A program made the translations under genes and the position numbers. Below are positions 11,753 to 23,488 of a DNA stretch of 64,000 nt, in pieces; the first letter of the stretch is position 1; the number at the start of each line of letters is the position of its first letter. The DNA lies in contig JAGFMI010000004.1 of assembly GCA_021030905.1 (NCBI GenBank), positions 744,001-808,000 on the forward strand. Reading direction: 5' to 3'. The stretch is from Pyrenula massariospora. Taxonomy: Eukaryota > Ascomycota > Eurotiomycetes > Pyrenulales > Pyrenulaceae. The notes under the pieces were generated by a model. That model was not told the origin of the DNA. It saw nothing but the letters and a program-made list of their open reading frames with translations, and made no database searches.

Positions 11753-12238
11753 TCAGGACTCAGGAGTAACCTCATCAACAAAATCCGAATCGGACCGGGA
11801 AAAGTGCTCGATGGACGCGGTTGGAGGGGTGTGGTAAATCCGTATAATTTCTCGGGCTTGCTGCGGAAGGTTAGGGGTTAGGGGAGAGAGGGGGAGATGG
11901 GGTGTATGATACCTACTTCGACAGCCATTGTCGTTCGCTGGATCTTGGATGGCTTTAGATTGAGGGTAGTCGAGGGGTATGTGTTCGGTGGAATGGGTAC
12001 GGCTTGAAGGTTTGAGAGGCTCACTTTCGAAGCTTGTCCAATGAAATTTTTTGGCTGGAAAGGGGTGGTGGGGAGTGAGTGGTCTTGAGGAATGTTCGGG
12101 GGGACGGTTTCGCTCGTGGGGGCGTGGATGGGAGGGAACTGGGGGAGGGGGGGTATTGTAGTTAGCCAAATGATCCCATGATGTCTCGATTCAACTGGAT
12201 AGCTTTCTGTCTCTTGTTATTGCCATGCTGCTTCTCAT
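11753..12238 (-). CDS. Doubtful small Pro/His/Arg-rich protein
   Basis: A minus-strand frame of about 140 codons ends in DFVDEVTPES. It has no ATG of its own. Joining 12238-12196 (MRSSMAITRDRKL) to 12138-11753 gives 142 residues. The intron 12139-12195 has a very good branch site and acceptor (gctaac ... ctcccccag) but a poor donor (gttgaa). A second good-looking intron (gtaggtat...cttccgcag) lies inside the exon, at about 11859-11914, and would change the C-terminus. The composition is proline-rich with no domain I recognise. It could equally be the untranslated or terminal part of another transcript. Confidence 0.3.
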
Positions 12239-12630
12239 TGAGTCTTAGGTTCTACACGTCAGGAGCCTTTATGCTATCCTTGGTGATTACAAGTCATAGC
12301 GATATGCGGCATGTGCATATTTAGTACAAAAAATTCCCAAGTAGACAAATCTCTCGCTGTTAAGGCAGTATTGCGATTTACCTCGAGGTCGAATTCAGTC
12401 CATTCACCGGTACAATGTTGCTATATGCCAGCTCTATCCCATCACACAATACGCGTCCGACACCCACTTCTAAGAAGAACACAGTGCCCTAGCAATCTAT
12501 AATAAACCCCAGACCAAAGAAAACCCCTCCCAAGCAAAAACGACCGTCCCCCTACCCCTCCACCCAAACCCCCTAACTACCCGCTTCTCCACATCTCCCA
12601 AACCTATCCCCCCCAAACCAATCCACCCAC
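12239..12630. other. Intergenic, strongly C-rich on the plus strand
   Basis: Bases 12520-12630 are cytosine-rich on the plus strand, so G-rich in the sense of the minus-strand secreted-protein transcript and continuing its 3' skew. No gene seen. Confidence 0.4.
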
Positions 12631-13151
12631 CTACCCCATAACACACTCCAACTCCAAGCTCAAAAACGGCCCGCTCGCCTGCTCGCAGTTCCCAACCTCG
12701 CTCACCGTCCTCCCCTGCGTGCAGTGCTCGTCCGTAAAAAAACTCAGCATCAGCGGCCGGCCCTGCGTGCAGCCCAGGCTCGGCGCCAGGTCTTGGTAGA
12801 TAACAGACGTGTTGAAGGAGGTGACGGGGTGTGGAATGAAGGTGGAGATTGGTTGGCAGACGTCGGCCGCGCCGAAGACGGCGTAGGGGGTTGCGGTGCC
12901 GGTGCAGCCGCCGGCGGTGAAGAGGGTGGATACCTAAGAAAGAGGGAGGGAGGGGGTGAGTGGGGGGGTTGGAGGGGGGAGGTGTGTGGGAAGAGGGAGT
13001 AAGGAATGGAGAAGAGGGGGGGGGCTTGGGGAGGGAGGGGGCCTACTGCGTAGAACTCATCGCCCGACTGGCGGGGAGAGATGGGGGTGGCGGAGAGGAG
13101 GGAGGGCGCTGCGGCCAGGAGGGAAGTGAAGATGGTGGTTGAGAATTGCAT
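12631..13151 (-). CDS. Small secreted six-cysteine protein (effector-like candidate)
   Basis: Two exons on the minus strand, 13151-13047 and 12933-12631, give 135 residues. The intron 12934-13046 (113 bp) is extremely pyrimidine-rich. The N-terminus MQFSTTIFTSLLAAAPSLLSA is a clear signal peptide, followed by a PISPRQ stretch that may be a propeptide. The mature part has six cysteines (in GGC, DVC, LGC, EHC, GNC and LEC contexts), enough for three disulphides, and no membrane segment. I recognise no family. Size, secretion signal and even cysteine number fit the broad class of fungal small secreted proteins; a role in host or microbial interaction is inference. The junction is convincing because the ATG frame runs out of sense after the donor while exon 2 reads cleanly to TAG. 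Confidence 0.72.
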
Positions 13152-16100
13152 TTCGACTGTTGCTTGCGTCGTTATGGTGCGGTGGGCGGCTTCGGAGATC
13201 TGAGGCTTTGGGATGGGTTGGTTTGATTGCGCTAGTGAGAGGAAGGGAGACGAGATGAGGGTTTATATATTATGTGAGATGACAGTAAAGGAGAGCATGG
13301 CAAAATCTACAGCAACGGATAGACGGGCCGTGAAAATGAGATATTAATGGATGGATCATCGAGGCAAAATGTGAAGAGCAGGCATGCATAGGTTCAAAGT
13401 CGTTCCTACTCTTTGATGCTACTATCCAGCATCAGCCGGTAAGCATTGTTTGCAGCCTTATTCTCAGGGGATATAACGGAGAACGGGCCGTAGAGGCGAA
13501 ATGTTGGAAAATTGAATACATGAGGAGGATGTAATGTTTGCATGACAACGAGACGATGTTTGGAGGCGTCGTCAATGTTGCCGAATCATGTCGCCGTCAG
13601 ACGATCAGTAAGCGCGTCTGAGTACCTCATTGTCGGAACGCGGATGGATGATGGATTCCGCGTCCGCGTCCTAGCGACAGGCGCCTAATCCAATAGAATA
13701 GAAAATAAGCATTCACCCGACAAACGGGTGGCTTGATTGTTGCTGAAAAAAGGATTAGAGAAACTTTCAGGGATGAGAACATCCCTCTAAAAGGTATAAT
13801 GTGGGTAATGTAGAGAATTAGTCGGTGGGAGAGTGGACCTTGCGGAGAGCAAGGATGAGACAAACGGTTCAAGATGGGGTAGTTGAGTCGGGAATACGAG
13901 GCTGTCATGGGCACCCTGATACATGACAAGTCGAGGTAAAATACTTCAGCCAATCCGCAGCGACGCCGCAACCTTCGAAAAAGAGAGGCGCTGAGAAGAG
14001 CAATAGCACGATTGTCGAAGCTAGAGGCTAATGCCGTGGAACGGTAAGCGTCATGTTCCAGAATAATCCAGCAAACTCGGGCGAAAGACTATCTTCATCA
14101 TCCAGCTGCCTTAACGTGATGGTGGCAGCAAAGACTATAGAAAAAGTTACTTCTTTTTGGAAATTTGGTTGATCCACGGTTGGAGATCAAGAAAGCTGTC
14201 GAGCAACGGTGGAGGCGCAAGGATTGTGTTCCTGCTTGGTTCTTCGAATATGCAAGGCACAACCCGTGATCAGCTAGCCTGCCGTGTCACACATAGTCAG
14301 ATGGGGGCGCTGATCTTAAGTCGCATTCTTTGAGAATTCATGGAATGAAAGTCGGTGTGGGCCAGAGTATGGTCTTCTCGGTCGATAAAGTCAATCTCAA
14401 TTCCAGCGACAGTGACAGTAACTTGTTGCAACATTTTATCGGGATACCAAAAAAGGGAATGTCCGAGATGAAGGCTGCAGACACGAGAGGATTTCGAAGA
14501 ATGGAGTGAGATGGTCGATGGCAATTATGCAGTCAATTGCAGTGCATACGAAGGGCCACTTTCCAGATACGTGAACGGAGATCGCGGCCGGGCACCCAGA
14601 AAGCCGTACTAAATGGTCTGCAGGAACGCAATCGCAAGAGGCTTGATCTGACAGTCTGTTGTGCGACGTTCGGCTACCTCGATGACATGTTTCACAAACT
14701 TCAGCTTCGCTTACTTGAGGATCAAGAAAAAAGAAACGCGGGATAAGACGGGAGAGGGTGAAATATCGCTAATGGATTCCCAAGCGCCTCGGTCAGCAGC
14801 GGCTAGCCTCTTTTGGTACTCGTGGGCTTCTAGAGACAGTCGACAGAGACAGGACTTGATAAATCTCTTTCCCATCAGGCTGAACAGCCCCGGCGGATCA
14901 GAGAGGGAGACCACTGACATCTTCAACGCTTTAAATCTGAGAGATAAATTCATCGAATGTTCTACGTCAATTTCGCTTTGCCGTAGGCACGTTATTGAGG
15001 TATTTCTTAATCTGTGCGTGGAGAATGTATTGTCCAAGGTTGATAGTTAAGTTGGAGGGGCCTCGCAGGAATAGAAATGCATGAGAGCACTCGCGACTAA
15101 AGATAAACAGATAGGCGCTTGCGGTCTTTGCCTTGGCCAGATCGAACCACAAAAGAAATATGCAGTTCGGGAACGCGGTCCGGGGTCAGACGAGGCTGGG
15201 TCTCAAAAATCGTGGCGCATCCAGGTTACCTCCTATGCTAACAATCAGATGCACCACGACTTCTGATACCCAGCCTTGAGAGCAGGCATCGCCATCATCG
15301 AAGGAGGCTACAATTACGGTTCTGATATGACCAACTTAACCCAACTAACGCCGCGGAAACAAGACGTGCCGCCCCGCCAAAAGGGCTTTGCGTTTTGCCG
15401 AAAACCTAATGCGTGTGTGTGACAGGGCTATATTTCTGACACACCTGAGAGGGGGAGAGAAGAAGGAGGGTCGAGCAAAGACCTGCATGGCGTTGTTGGG
15501 AGTTTTTATCTCTAATTAGCGTAAGGGTAAGAGAAGGGAATAGATAGGGAATGGCATGTGAATGATAATGGTAAGTAAGCATGCATACCGTTGAACGTAG
15601 CTAGGACATGGCGAATTAGGGGCAAGCGGCGAGAGGAGAGCTGTTGGCGGCGCAGCGGCAAAGGTGAGGTGGGAGGGAGTCTTGGAGGTGTAAAAGGGTA
15701 TAGCCTAGGTAAAGAGGTTGTGGCAGGTTAGGGGCAGACGGGTGGAGTGAATTTCAAGTCGCGAGGTGTCATGAGCAGTAAGTAAAGTAGCAAGGTCACG
15801 ATATGTCTCTCCACCAATATATTTTTCTTCTGCTGTGAATATATTTCGAGGTTTAACTTGGTGTTGAGGAGGATAAAGAGCGATTGATGTTCATCTCATC
15901 CACATGGGACGATTCGCAAGTAAGGGACGATCGTTGCTTGGTATATCAGTCTCCCTTTACCAGGGTTGCAGCATAGGGTCAATATTATCTATAGAAGTGC
16001 AGTGACAAGTCGTATCCGCAGCAAATATGCTATTTCTATTGCAAGCACATGTCATCTCGATTTTGGTTCGAAGAGTTCATACGATCCTTTCGGTCATCAG

Positions 16101-16272
16101 TCGTCCTCATCATTGTCGTCAGCTATCTCTCGTCCTTCGCCAGCGCTAGAAATATGCAAAATATCTCTGGCATTCCCAATAAGAAATACTGTATCTGCCC
16201 GTCATGACACTCATTGCTCATCATCTTCCCCTTAGCCACGACTCACTTCATCCCATCTAAACCGCCTCTGCC
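13152..16272. other. Long gene-poor interval
   Basis: About 3.1 kb with only short, unconvincing frames. The first few hundred bases should be the promoter of the secreted-protein gene. A minus-strand set of frames at 14297-15037 can be spliced on paper but has no recognisable domain. 15400-15900 is purine-rich on the plus strand, with many gaag/gggag runs. No repeat or mobile element recognised. Confidence 0.4.
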
Positions 16273-16503
16273 CTAACCTTTTGCTATTCCCGCCGGTGCT
16301 CCTTCAAATTTCTCTGACTGCGCTTCGTTTTGTTCAGACTCAACCTTGCTTCTCTCTTGTCCTGCTTCTTTACGGGGCTCTTGTTTCAAGTCCGGTCTGT
16401 AACCCTGGCTCTGTCTGTACGGACATTCCGGTTTGAGGCAGATTGCTCTGGCCTGATGTGGCTTCCCGCAGCCCCTGCAGTTGTAGCTGTATTTGAGACA
16501 CAT
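16273..16503 (-). CDS. Tiny CxxC-containing hydrophilic protein
   Basis: An intronless frame of 76 residues starts at an ATG in good context (gcaccATGT). Cysteines lie at 2, 9, 12, 22 and 27 with the spacing C-x6-C-x2-C-x9-C-x4-C and a His at 16, so the N-terminus could bind a zinc ion. The rest is Glu/Lys/Gln-rich and probably disordered (KQEPRKEAGQERSK). There is no signal peptide. Small cytoplasmic proteins with an N-terminal Cys cluster and a charged tail are common in filamentous fungi and mostly uncharacterised. The length is short enough for chance, but composition and start context favour a real gene. Confidence 0.5.
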   Translation of the reverse strand: MCLKYSYNCRGCGKPHQARAICLKPECPYRQSQGYRPDLKQEPRKEAGQERSKVESEQNEAQSEKFEGAPAGIAKG

Positions 16504-17622
16504 GGTGCGTCTGAGGACTTTTGCAGAGTCGCTGTGGTTTGTTGTGTTGACTGTGGCTGTATGCCGCGAAGGTTGGTGAATTGGGGGTTAAGAGTGTTTG
16601 GAAAGAGGATTGAACTGTGAGGGATCTGGGTGAACAGGGTGAAGATTGTCCGATCCGTGAAGAGGAAGATCGGCTTTCAAATAGCCGGCATTCAGGAGTA
16701 CTTGCTGGCTCGCGCTGGTAGTAGTGAATATCCGGCAACGAGCTGGCTCGGTTTGCAGAAGAGCCGATACTTGCCGTACTGTATCAATGACACTCATGTG
16801 AGGATAAGTTGATTTTTCAGGAATGATCTTCCGGACAACAGCAAACATAAATGTCGTTGACTTCAACGTATAGCAACCAGCTTTGCAACGACAATTATTC
16901 ATAGACTTTGAAGAAATATATCTGTCTCTCGAAGCCTAGACATTTTACACTAACTAAGAGTTCAAATCAAGAATATACGTGAGAAATTCGAACCTTTTGA
17001 AGGATGGGAAAGATTTTTCTAGTATGAAACAGCGTAGACCAGCCAAAAAGTGCCTTAAAACTGACATCGGACGATCAAGACCTGCTACTTTCTTTTAGAA
17101 GAAATACATTTAATGGACAAAATCATTGAGCCCTCTTTTAGTACCGGAGACAACTGAGGTTTGAAGTCAGAAACCATGGCGCATCTGGAAATTAGTAATG
17201 GTGCTCGTGCAGAATATATCAAGTACACCATGATCTCTGACGCGGAGCCTCTTAATTTAATCCATCAGAGCATGACAAGCCTTTCGGAACGGGATTGAAG
17301 CGGGGTTTCTCCTCGTCTTCTCTTAGTTAGTGAACAGCCGATTTGGCCCCATTGCAAGGTTCGCCCAACCTAATGCAAGTTAGAATGTACAGTTTCTTGA
17401 TGTCCATCTATGAAGGCTTTCAAACATCTCCCGCATACCCTCCTCCATCAATTTTCCAAATGTGGTAAAACGTCTAGACGTCATACCTACCCTTTTAAGA
17501 CAATCCGCGAAGGTACCAAAAAAAGAAAGATCCAACCAAACATCACCGTATTCCCCCCGGCTCTATCTATTTAGATATATAGTATCTGGATTTAGTTCCA
17601 AAAACCTCCCACACAACGAACC
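16504..17622. promoter_or_regulatory. Divergent intergenic region
   Basis: About 1.1 kb between the tiny CxxC gene (minus) and the methyltransferase (plus). 16900-17470 is comparatively AT-rich. No gene seen. Confidence 0.35.
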
Positions 17623-18450
17623 ATGTCCACGCAATACAACGCCATCCAAGCCCCATACGACTACATCCGCACCAGCACCATCGCCCACATCGAGCGCGAC
17701 AACATCCAACAAACCCTCCGCCCCTACATCGTCAACGCCCGCGTCCTCGAGCTCGCCTGCGGCTCCGGCTTCTACACCCCCTACTTCTACCAGTGGGGCG
17801 CGCGCGCCGTCACCGCGGTCGACATCTCCGAGAGCATGATCGCGGAGAACCGGCGCGTGGTCGGGGCGTGGGCGGCGGCGCAGTTGGGCGAGGAGGACAG
17901 CATCGTGGGGGCGCCGAGCGTGGAGTTTGTGGTGGCGGATGCGAGCAGGGTGGCCAAGTATCCGGGGGGGCTGTTTGATGTGGTGTTTGGGGCGTGGTTT
18001 TTGAACTATGCACCTGATAAGGAGGGGTTGGTGGAGATGTTTCGGAATGTTGGGGGGAATTTGAGGGAGGGGGGTGTGTTTGTGGGCATTACTATTGTGC
18101 CGAGTAATGATCCGGTGGGGAGTATGAAGAGGGAACTGGAGACGAGGCCGCCGCCGGGGGGGTCGGGGGGGTTGGTGTATGGGAAGTTGGTGGATGTGAG
18201 GGATGGGGTGGCTTTTAATTGTCGGGGGGAGACGCCGGTGGGGGTGGTGGACTTTGATAATTATCATCTGAGGGAGGATGTTTATCGGGAGGCGGCGAAG
18301 GAGGCGGGCATGGAGGGTGTGGTGAGTTGGGATGTGACGTGGGTGCCGGAGAGGTATCTGAGAGGGGAGGGTCCGGGAAATTCGAGCCTGGAAGAGATTC
18401 GAACTTTTCAACACGTGCCACATTACGGGGTGATAGTTGTTAAGAAGTAG
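17623..18450 (+). CDS. Class I SAM-dependent methyltransferase
   Basis: An intronless 275-residue frame. Motif I (VLELACGSGFYTPYF, about 40-54) and the acidic end of beta-2 (AVTAVDISESMI, about 63-74) form the SAM-binding site of a Rossmann-fold methyltransferase. FVVADAS follows at motif II, and DVVFGAWFLNYA (about 115-126) fits motif III. The C-terminal part (GVVDFDNYHL..., REDVYREAAKEAGM) looks like the substrate lid of small-molecule methyltransferases. The substrate is unknown. No oxidoreductase or synthase cluster surrounds it, so secondary metabolism is not supported. Third codon positions are almost all C up to about 17850 and then mostly G, a compositional switch shared with several genes here. 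Confidence 0.88.
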   Translation: MSTQYNAIQAPYDYIRTSTIAHIERDNIQQTLRPYIVNARVLELACGSGFYTPYFYQWGARAVTAVDISESMIAENRRVVGAWAAAQLGEEDSIVGAPSVEFVVADASRVAKYPGGLFDVVFGAWFLNYAPDKEGLVEMFRNVGGNLREGGVFVGITIVPSNDPVGSMKRELETRPPPGGSGGLVYGKLVDVRDGVAFNCRGETPVGVVDFDNYHLREDVYREAAKEAGMEGVVSWDVTWVPERYLRGEGPGNSSLEEIRTFQHVPHYGVIVVKK

Positions 18451-19205
18451 GGATTGTGTTTGATCTCCTTGTCGTCTGGTCGAACTCTTCTTCATACAGA
18501 CCTACTTATTGTCCAAGTGCAGGTATTGTTCTTCCATAACATCTCCGCTCTCAGAGCTCTTTCACCCCAGTGATTCTAACCGTCCCTACCCGGGTTCCTA
18601 TGAGTCATTTCCCTTATAAGGAAGTATTTCCGCTATGTTACTACCTCTAAAAGCATGTATCTTACCCTTTACCATTGAAGCATCAATTGCTACGAAGCGG
18701 CTTGTGTTCTGGCAACGGACTCGGTCACTGAGGGACAGATGATAGCTTGAACGCCTAGGTGAGTGCTACATCCCGTTCTCTGATGCTTGAGCCGCGATCC
18801 ATGATGACTATCAATGCTGCACTCGGATAATATGAAAAGAGCCCAAGTGCGTGGCTTAATGTGTTTAAGCAGCCCTTTTGTTTTGATTTCTGAACACCCT
18901 GACATATGCTCCTCACTCTGTTAGTAGTAGCTACAATGCGATGCTGATCGATACTGAAAGGGTTCGTGAAGGGCGTTTGCAATGCGTTGAGGGAAGGGTT
19001 GTCTCTTTATATTTTTGAACTAGCGGCGAACTTGCTAAATGCCGCCCCTAGAAATCCGCAGCTTGTCCAAGAGTATTTATCCTATTAGGATTAGAAGGGA
19101 GGTACAGATTAAATTATGTCATGGATTAAACTAACATGGATCTAGATTGGCGATCAACCATCCGTTCTCTGAAAGTAGCGTCTACGTCGTCCTTCTCCCG
19201 GCAGT
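18451..19205. other. Convergent intergenic region, no gene seen
   Basis: 755 bp between the methyltransferase stop and the NCS1 permease stop. Short frames only. Confidence 0.45.
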
Positions 19206-21019
19206 CTACCTTCCAACCTTCTTCAACTCTACATATCTCAAAGGCGGAAAACTAATCGCCGCAAACCCGATCGCCAACCACGCCCCAATGTCACCTCCCT
19301 GGTCTCCAATCAGCGCCGCAACAGGTCCCTGATACCAAGCCTGGTTCATCCCAATGATCGCCCCGGCCCAACCAATCAGCCACGCCGTCAACGCCGCCAC
19401 ACCGACGGGCAACTTCTTCTTATTCTCCCACGCCGCCCAGTCAAATGGCACGCCCCTAAGCACGTGGAATATCAGATGCTCCTCCAACCCGATGACGATC
19501 CATGGACACACCCAATAATTCATGAGGGGCAGAAAATCCGAAAAGATGTCGTACAGGCTGTTCCGTCCCGCCACCGAGCAGACGAGCAGGATGAGCGTGA
19601 TCAACACGGACCAAGTCCATCGAGGGATGGCCTTCGTGCGACGGCCGAGGATCTGGAAGCAGATGCCCGCCGAGTAGGCGGCCGGGGCCATATTCGTGAT
19701 GCAGCTGAGGGCGAGGAGAACGACGCAGAAGCCGCCGAGGGAGCCCAGACCATCGTAACACGCGAGGAGCAGGGCGCCGGACGAGATTTCATTGGCGGCG
19801 CTCCAAGATGGGGTTTTCAGCGTGCCGGTACCGATGCCAACGCCGATGATTTCGCAGAAGAGGAGAGGTACCATCAGCCCAAGCCAGGTCAAGCCAAAGA
19901 CAGCGCGTTTCGAGGTCGTGGCCGGGTAGTATACAAACCAGTCGGCGCCTGCGGCGGCAAATCCAATAATGGATGCGACAACCAAGGCGAAAAAGGAGAT
20001 GCGGTTTCCGGTGATAGTTCTTGGTGTTCCGACACTGACTGCGTGTCTATCAAAGTTCTTGCCGGCCGAGCCAATCAGGATGAGCATGGCGAATACTTGG
20101 GGGATGAATGCCCATCTGGCTTATCATTAGCTTGAATATTGTACCTACCTTGTGTTCTGGGACGCTAGGGGCTATCCAGAACGTACCTTTCAAATCTGTG
20201 GACGATGGCAATGCCAAAGATAGCGATTATACCGATATAGAGTGCGCTGATGACACAGCCCAGAGCGATACTTAGGTCTTTGCCATTGACCGCCGAAAAC
20301 AGCTGGCCGGCAACAATGCAAGCGAGGATACCCCAGCCGGTTTGCATGATGATATTGAGAAGACAAATAAGTTTTGCCGGCCAGTAGCCCATGAAATACC
20401 GGCCGATAATCTGATGAACCAAGATTCCAGATCAGCATTTTCAGTTCCAGGAAGCCGATTTCAATCGAAGTAGCAATAATGGTAAAAAATATGGATGAGA
20501 ACCGGGGTCCATTTCTATTCCAAAACGTACCATACATCTGTTTCCGCTCGCTGGCCCAAAAATCGTAATGTAGGCGACACCGCAAGCCGCCGCAGCATTG
20601 CCAAAGATCACGATGTAAACGGAGTCGACCCAGCCCAGATCGAAGAGCAACGGTCCGAGGTTGCCGATAAGTATACATAAGACACAAAAGTTCATACTGG
20701 ACCACAGTGCGAATATTTGCACGTAGCTACGTAAGCCACCGCTGTGTCTTTCCTCTTGTAGAACACGAGTGATGCCACGAGCCTCAAGCCCAGCCAGGCC
20801 TTCGACGGCAGCATTCCATCGAGCGAGCCTGCCTCTGAGCAAGACAGGAGTCAGAGGTACGCCGTCCTCCGTCGACGGTTCCGGCGTAGTCTTTATCGCG
20901 ATCGGAAACGTATCGGAACTGGTCTTGTTGTCAATGTTGATTTCGGCGGCCTGCAAGCCGCCATTCTCGACGTCAACATTATGGGCTTGACGATCGCCAG
21001 GCTGCTGAACAGGATTCAT
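19206..21019 (-). CDS. NCS1-family purine/cytosine permease
   Basis: Three minus-strand exons, 21019-20531, 20410-20187 and 20115-19206, give 540 residues. The introns of 120 and 71 bp join M|IIGRYFMG and ER|WAFIPQVF in frame. After a ~75-residue hydrophilic N-terminus come about twelve hydrophobic segments. Signature stretches are SSMNFCVLCILIGNLGP, FGPASGNR, NIIMQTGWG and FVYYPATTSKRAVFGLTWLG. This matches Fcy2-type proton symporters of the plasma membrane that take up cytosine, purines or related nitrogen compounds. The exact substrate cannot be read from the sequence. Length is usual for the family and no break is visible. Confidence 0.88.
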
Positions 21020-22232
21020 GATTGATGAGATAGTGAAAGAAAGAAAAGTGGTCCATCGAAGACTGACATGGGAGAACCAGTCTGTCCTGATAGTGCAGAT
21101 CGAGTTCTGGCACCAAACGCCATCATCGCGGTGCTAAGGTGGGGTAGTTCAAACGCTGAGTGCAGGCCAGAATTCGCTGTGCATGCATTGCCTATGCAGC
21201 TCGTGGTCAACTAGCGAATGATAATCGGCATCGTCGTTTTCAACTTGGGCGCTCGAGGAATACCCTCGTAGTCTAAATGCGAAGTGCGCTGCACAACCCG
21301 GGCAAAGCGCATGAAGCTGTGCCATTTTCTGCTCCCTTACTTCCCAAGGAATAGTTAGCGAAGAGCCTTCAGCGCTGGGTCAGCTCGAATCGCAGCATTT
21401 GAACAGTCTCGCGGGCAGGCTCCTTAAGGGTCAAAGTTGCAGTTCCACAGCGCGAACCTTCGGCACATATATTCAATCAGTTGCTTCGTTGGAACTCCAG
21501 GATCCTTGGCTCCTATGGTGGCAGACTCTCCTCTCGGTACCTGACCGACGTCTATCACTGTTGATGGCAAGGGTATCGTTGAATGATTGCGTCGAGGGCC
21601 CTCGATAGCAGCAGTTGCCCTTTCAAAGTTAGGCTCCAGTGGCTCCCCGATAAAGGCCGCCGCAACACAGGGTCGGGCCGTGACTTCGGTGCCGGATGGT
21701 CTCGGTTTTGCAACTCGCTTCCGGGGGGAAAGAGCCCCTTCGGAAAGGCGGCGGGCTTGTTGGTGCTTTCTAATACCCAGACCCAAAGGCTGTGGTTTTC
21801 TTACGCTCTTGCAGGATGACAAATCGAAAGGTCCAAATTTTGGTCAGCAAGGCTCTCCGCTTATGCCCGGCCTGAAACTCCTATCGCCGGCGGCGACTGG
21901 CCGTAAGCTTAGATCCCCAATCACACGATCCCTTTCAGATCCATACCCTTTGAATGACCAAGACCAGGATTGCGGGAAAAACGGACTCGAGTTGATCCAT
22001 CGCTGCTTCGTTGAACAGCAACTTTACCGTTGTAAATGTCGCGATGACCAAGTGTTGCTGACCTTCGCGATATTGGAAATGCCTAAGCAAGCCGCTATGT
22101 CCGTTTGCTATCGGATACAAAATTCCAATGTACGAAGATATAAAGCAAGCGTCCAAAAGGTTCGAGAAGTCTCGTTAGATCAGGAATTCATGCTTGTGGC
22201 CTCTAAGCCTTTCCTTAATTCTAACCAGAATC
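21020..22232. promoter_or_regulatory. Divergent intergenic region
   Basis: About 1.2 kb between the permease (minus) and hydrolase (plus). Overlapping open frames on both strands at 21400-22330 reach 130-250 codons but show neither domain nor coding bias, and the plus one runs through the hydrolase start. Treated as non-coding. Confidence 0.4.
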
Positions 22233-23488
22233 ATGTCTCCGTTAATGTATCTCCTTTTGATCTTCACAAACGGTGTCTTGGCATTCGCCGCAACACTTCC
22301 CACGAGGGACATCGCTTCAAGCTGTATTGAGTTTACCCTTCCCGTTCAAGCAACTGCGCAGAATGCCGTGTATGATGTTCCCCGAATCGACAGCAATATC
22401 GACGCGGGCAATTTTGCAGTCGACCAGGACACTTGGTCAACACCTCCACCCCCAGAAAGAATCGTCAGGAACATTACCATAAACGATACCTTCTCAATCG
22501 CTGCCAAGCTCTGCGTACCGCCAAATCCAGGTCCAAAAGCGTCAACCCTTCAGATCGCCACCCATGGATTGAACTTTGACAGCCGGTCAGCTCTGATCTA
22601 TAAGTCCAAAAATTAACAACCACCTAACTAATGTCTAGCTACTGGGACGTCCCCATCGACCCAGCCCAATATTCCTACGTCGCCTCCGCCCTCTCCGCCG
22701 GCTACTCGATCCTCACCTACGACCGCCTCGGCACCGGCCAATCCCAGAAACCCGACGCCTACACCACCGTCCAGGCCCCCCTCGAGCTCTCCATCCTCCG
22801 CCAAATCACCCTCCTCTCGCTCTCCGGCACCCTCGCCACAACCGCCCAAGCCCAATCCCTCCCCTTCTCCCCTCCCCTCCCTGTATTCACCAAAGTAATC
22901 CACATCGGCCACAGCTACGGCTCCTTCCTCACCACCGCCCTCCTCGCCTCCTCCCCCACCCTCTCCACCGCCGCAGTCCTAACCGGCTACCTCCCCAACC
23001 CCCACCTCCTCAAAGCAACAACCTTCTCCGCCCTCTCCTTCGAGTACGCCGCCCAGAACAACCCTGCCCTCTTCCCCCCCAGCTCCTTCGGCTCGGGCTA
23101 CATCGTCCAATCCTCCCCCACCGCCCTCCAGCGCGTCTTCCTCTCCACCGCTTCGAATCATCTCGACCCCGCCCTGCTCGACTACGCGGAAGCCGTCAAG
23201 CAGCCCATCGCCGTCGGGCAGTGGATGTCGCTCCTCGCCCTCGACCTCAGCGGGTCACAAAACTTCACCGGGCCGGTGCTGTTCCAGGTGGGCGAGTGGG
23301 ACTGGGGGGTCTGCGCGGGGGACTGTCGGGGGGTGTGGGATCAAGGGGAATTGGGGGGGATGTATCCGGCGGCGAGGGGGGTGGGGGTGGTGCTGCAGCC
23401 GGGGACGGGGCATGGGTTGGCGTTGCAGAGGAATGCGAGTGCTGGGTATGAGGTTGTGAGGGGGTGGTTGGGGGGGTGGGGGCTTTGA
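22233..23488 (+). CDS. Secreted alpha/beta hydrolase
   Basis: Two exons, 22233-22585 and 22639-23488, join across a 53 bp intron (gtcagc...ctaac...gtctag) and give 400 residues. A signal peptide is visible (MSPLMYLLLIFTNGVLAFAA). The junction reads HGLNFDSRYWDVPIDP, a usual run before the oxyanion-hole strand. The nucleophile elbow is GHSYGS near residue 208, with a likely acid in GEWDWG and the catalytic His in GTGHGLAL near the C-terminus. N-glycosylation sequons (NIT, NDT, NFT) support secretion. It is probably an extracellular esterase or lipase-like enzyme; the substrate is unknown. Third positions are C-rich to about 23230 and then G-rich to the end and into the 3' UTR. Confidence 0.82.

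Noticed and set aside
14297-15037. Minus-strand gene of about 200 residues built from three open stretches (near 15037-14718, 14658-14440 and 14388-14297)
   Set aside because: Good splice sites can be found and the frames stay open, but there is no domain, no codon bias and no clear start, so chance or a relic cannot be excluded.
16985-17000. Possible tRNA B-box (ggttcgaa on the minus strand)
   Set aside because: No A-box or matching acceptor stem at the right distance. Similar B-box-like strings at 43595 and 46508 failed the same test.
21424-22330. Long overlapping frames on both strands (132 and 247 codons)
   Set aside because: No domain or coding bias; the plus frame runs into the signal peptide of the hydrolase in another frame.
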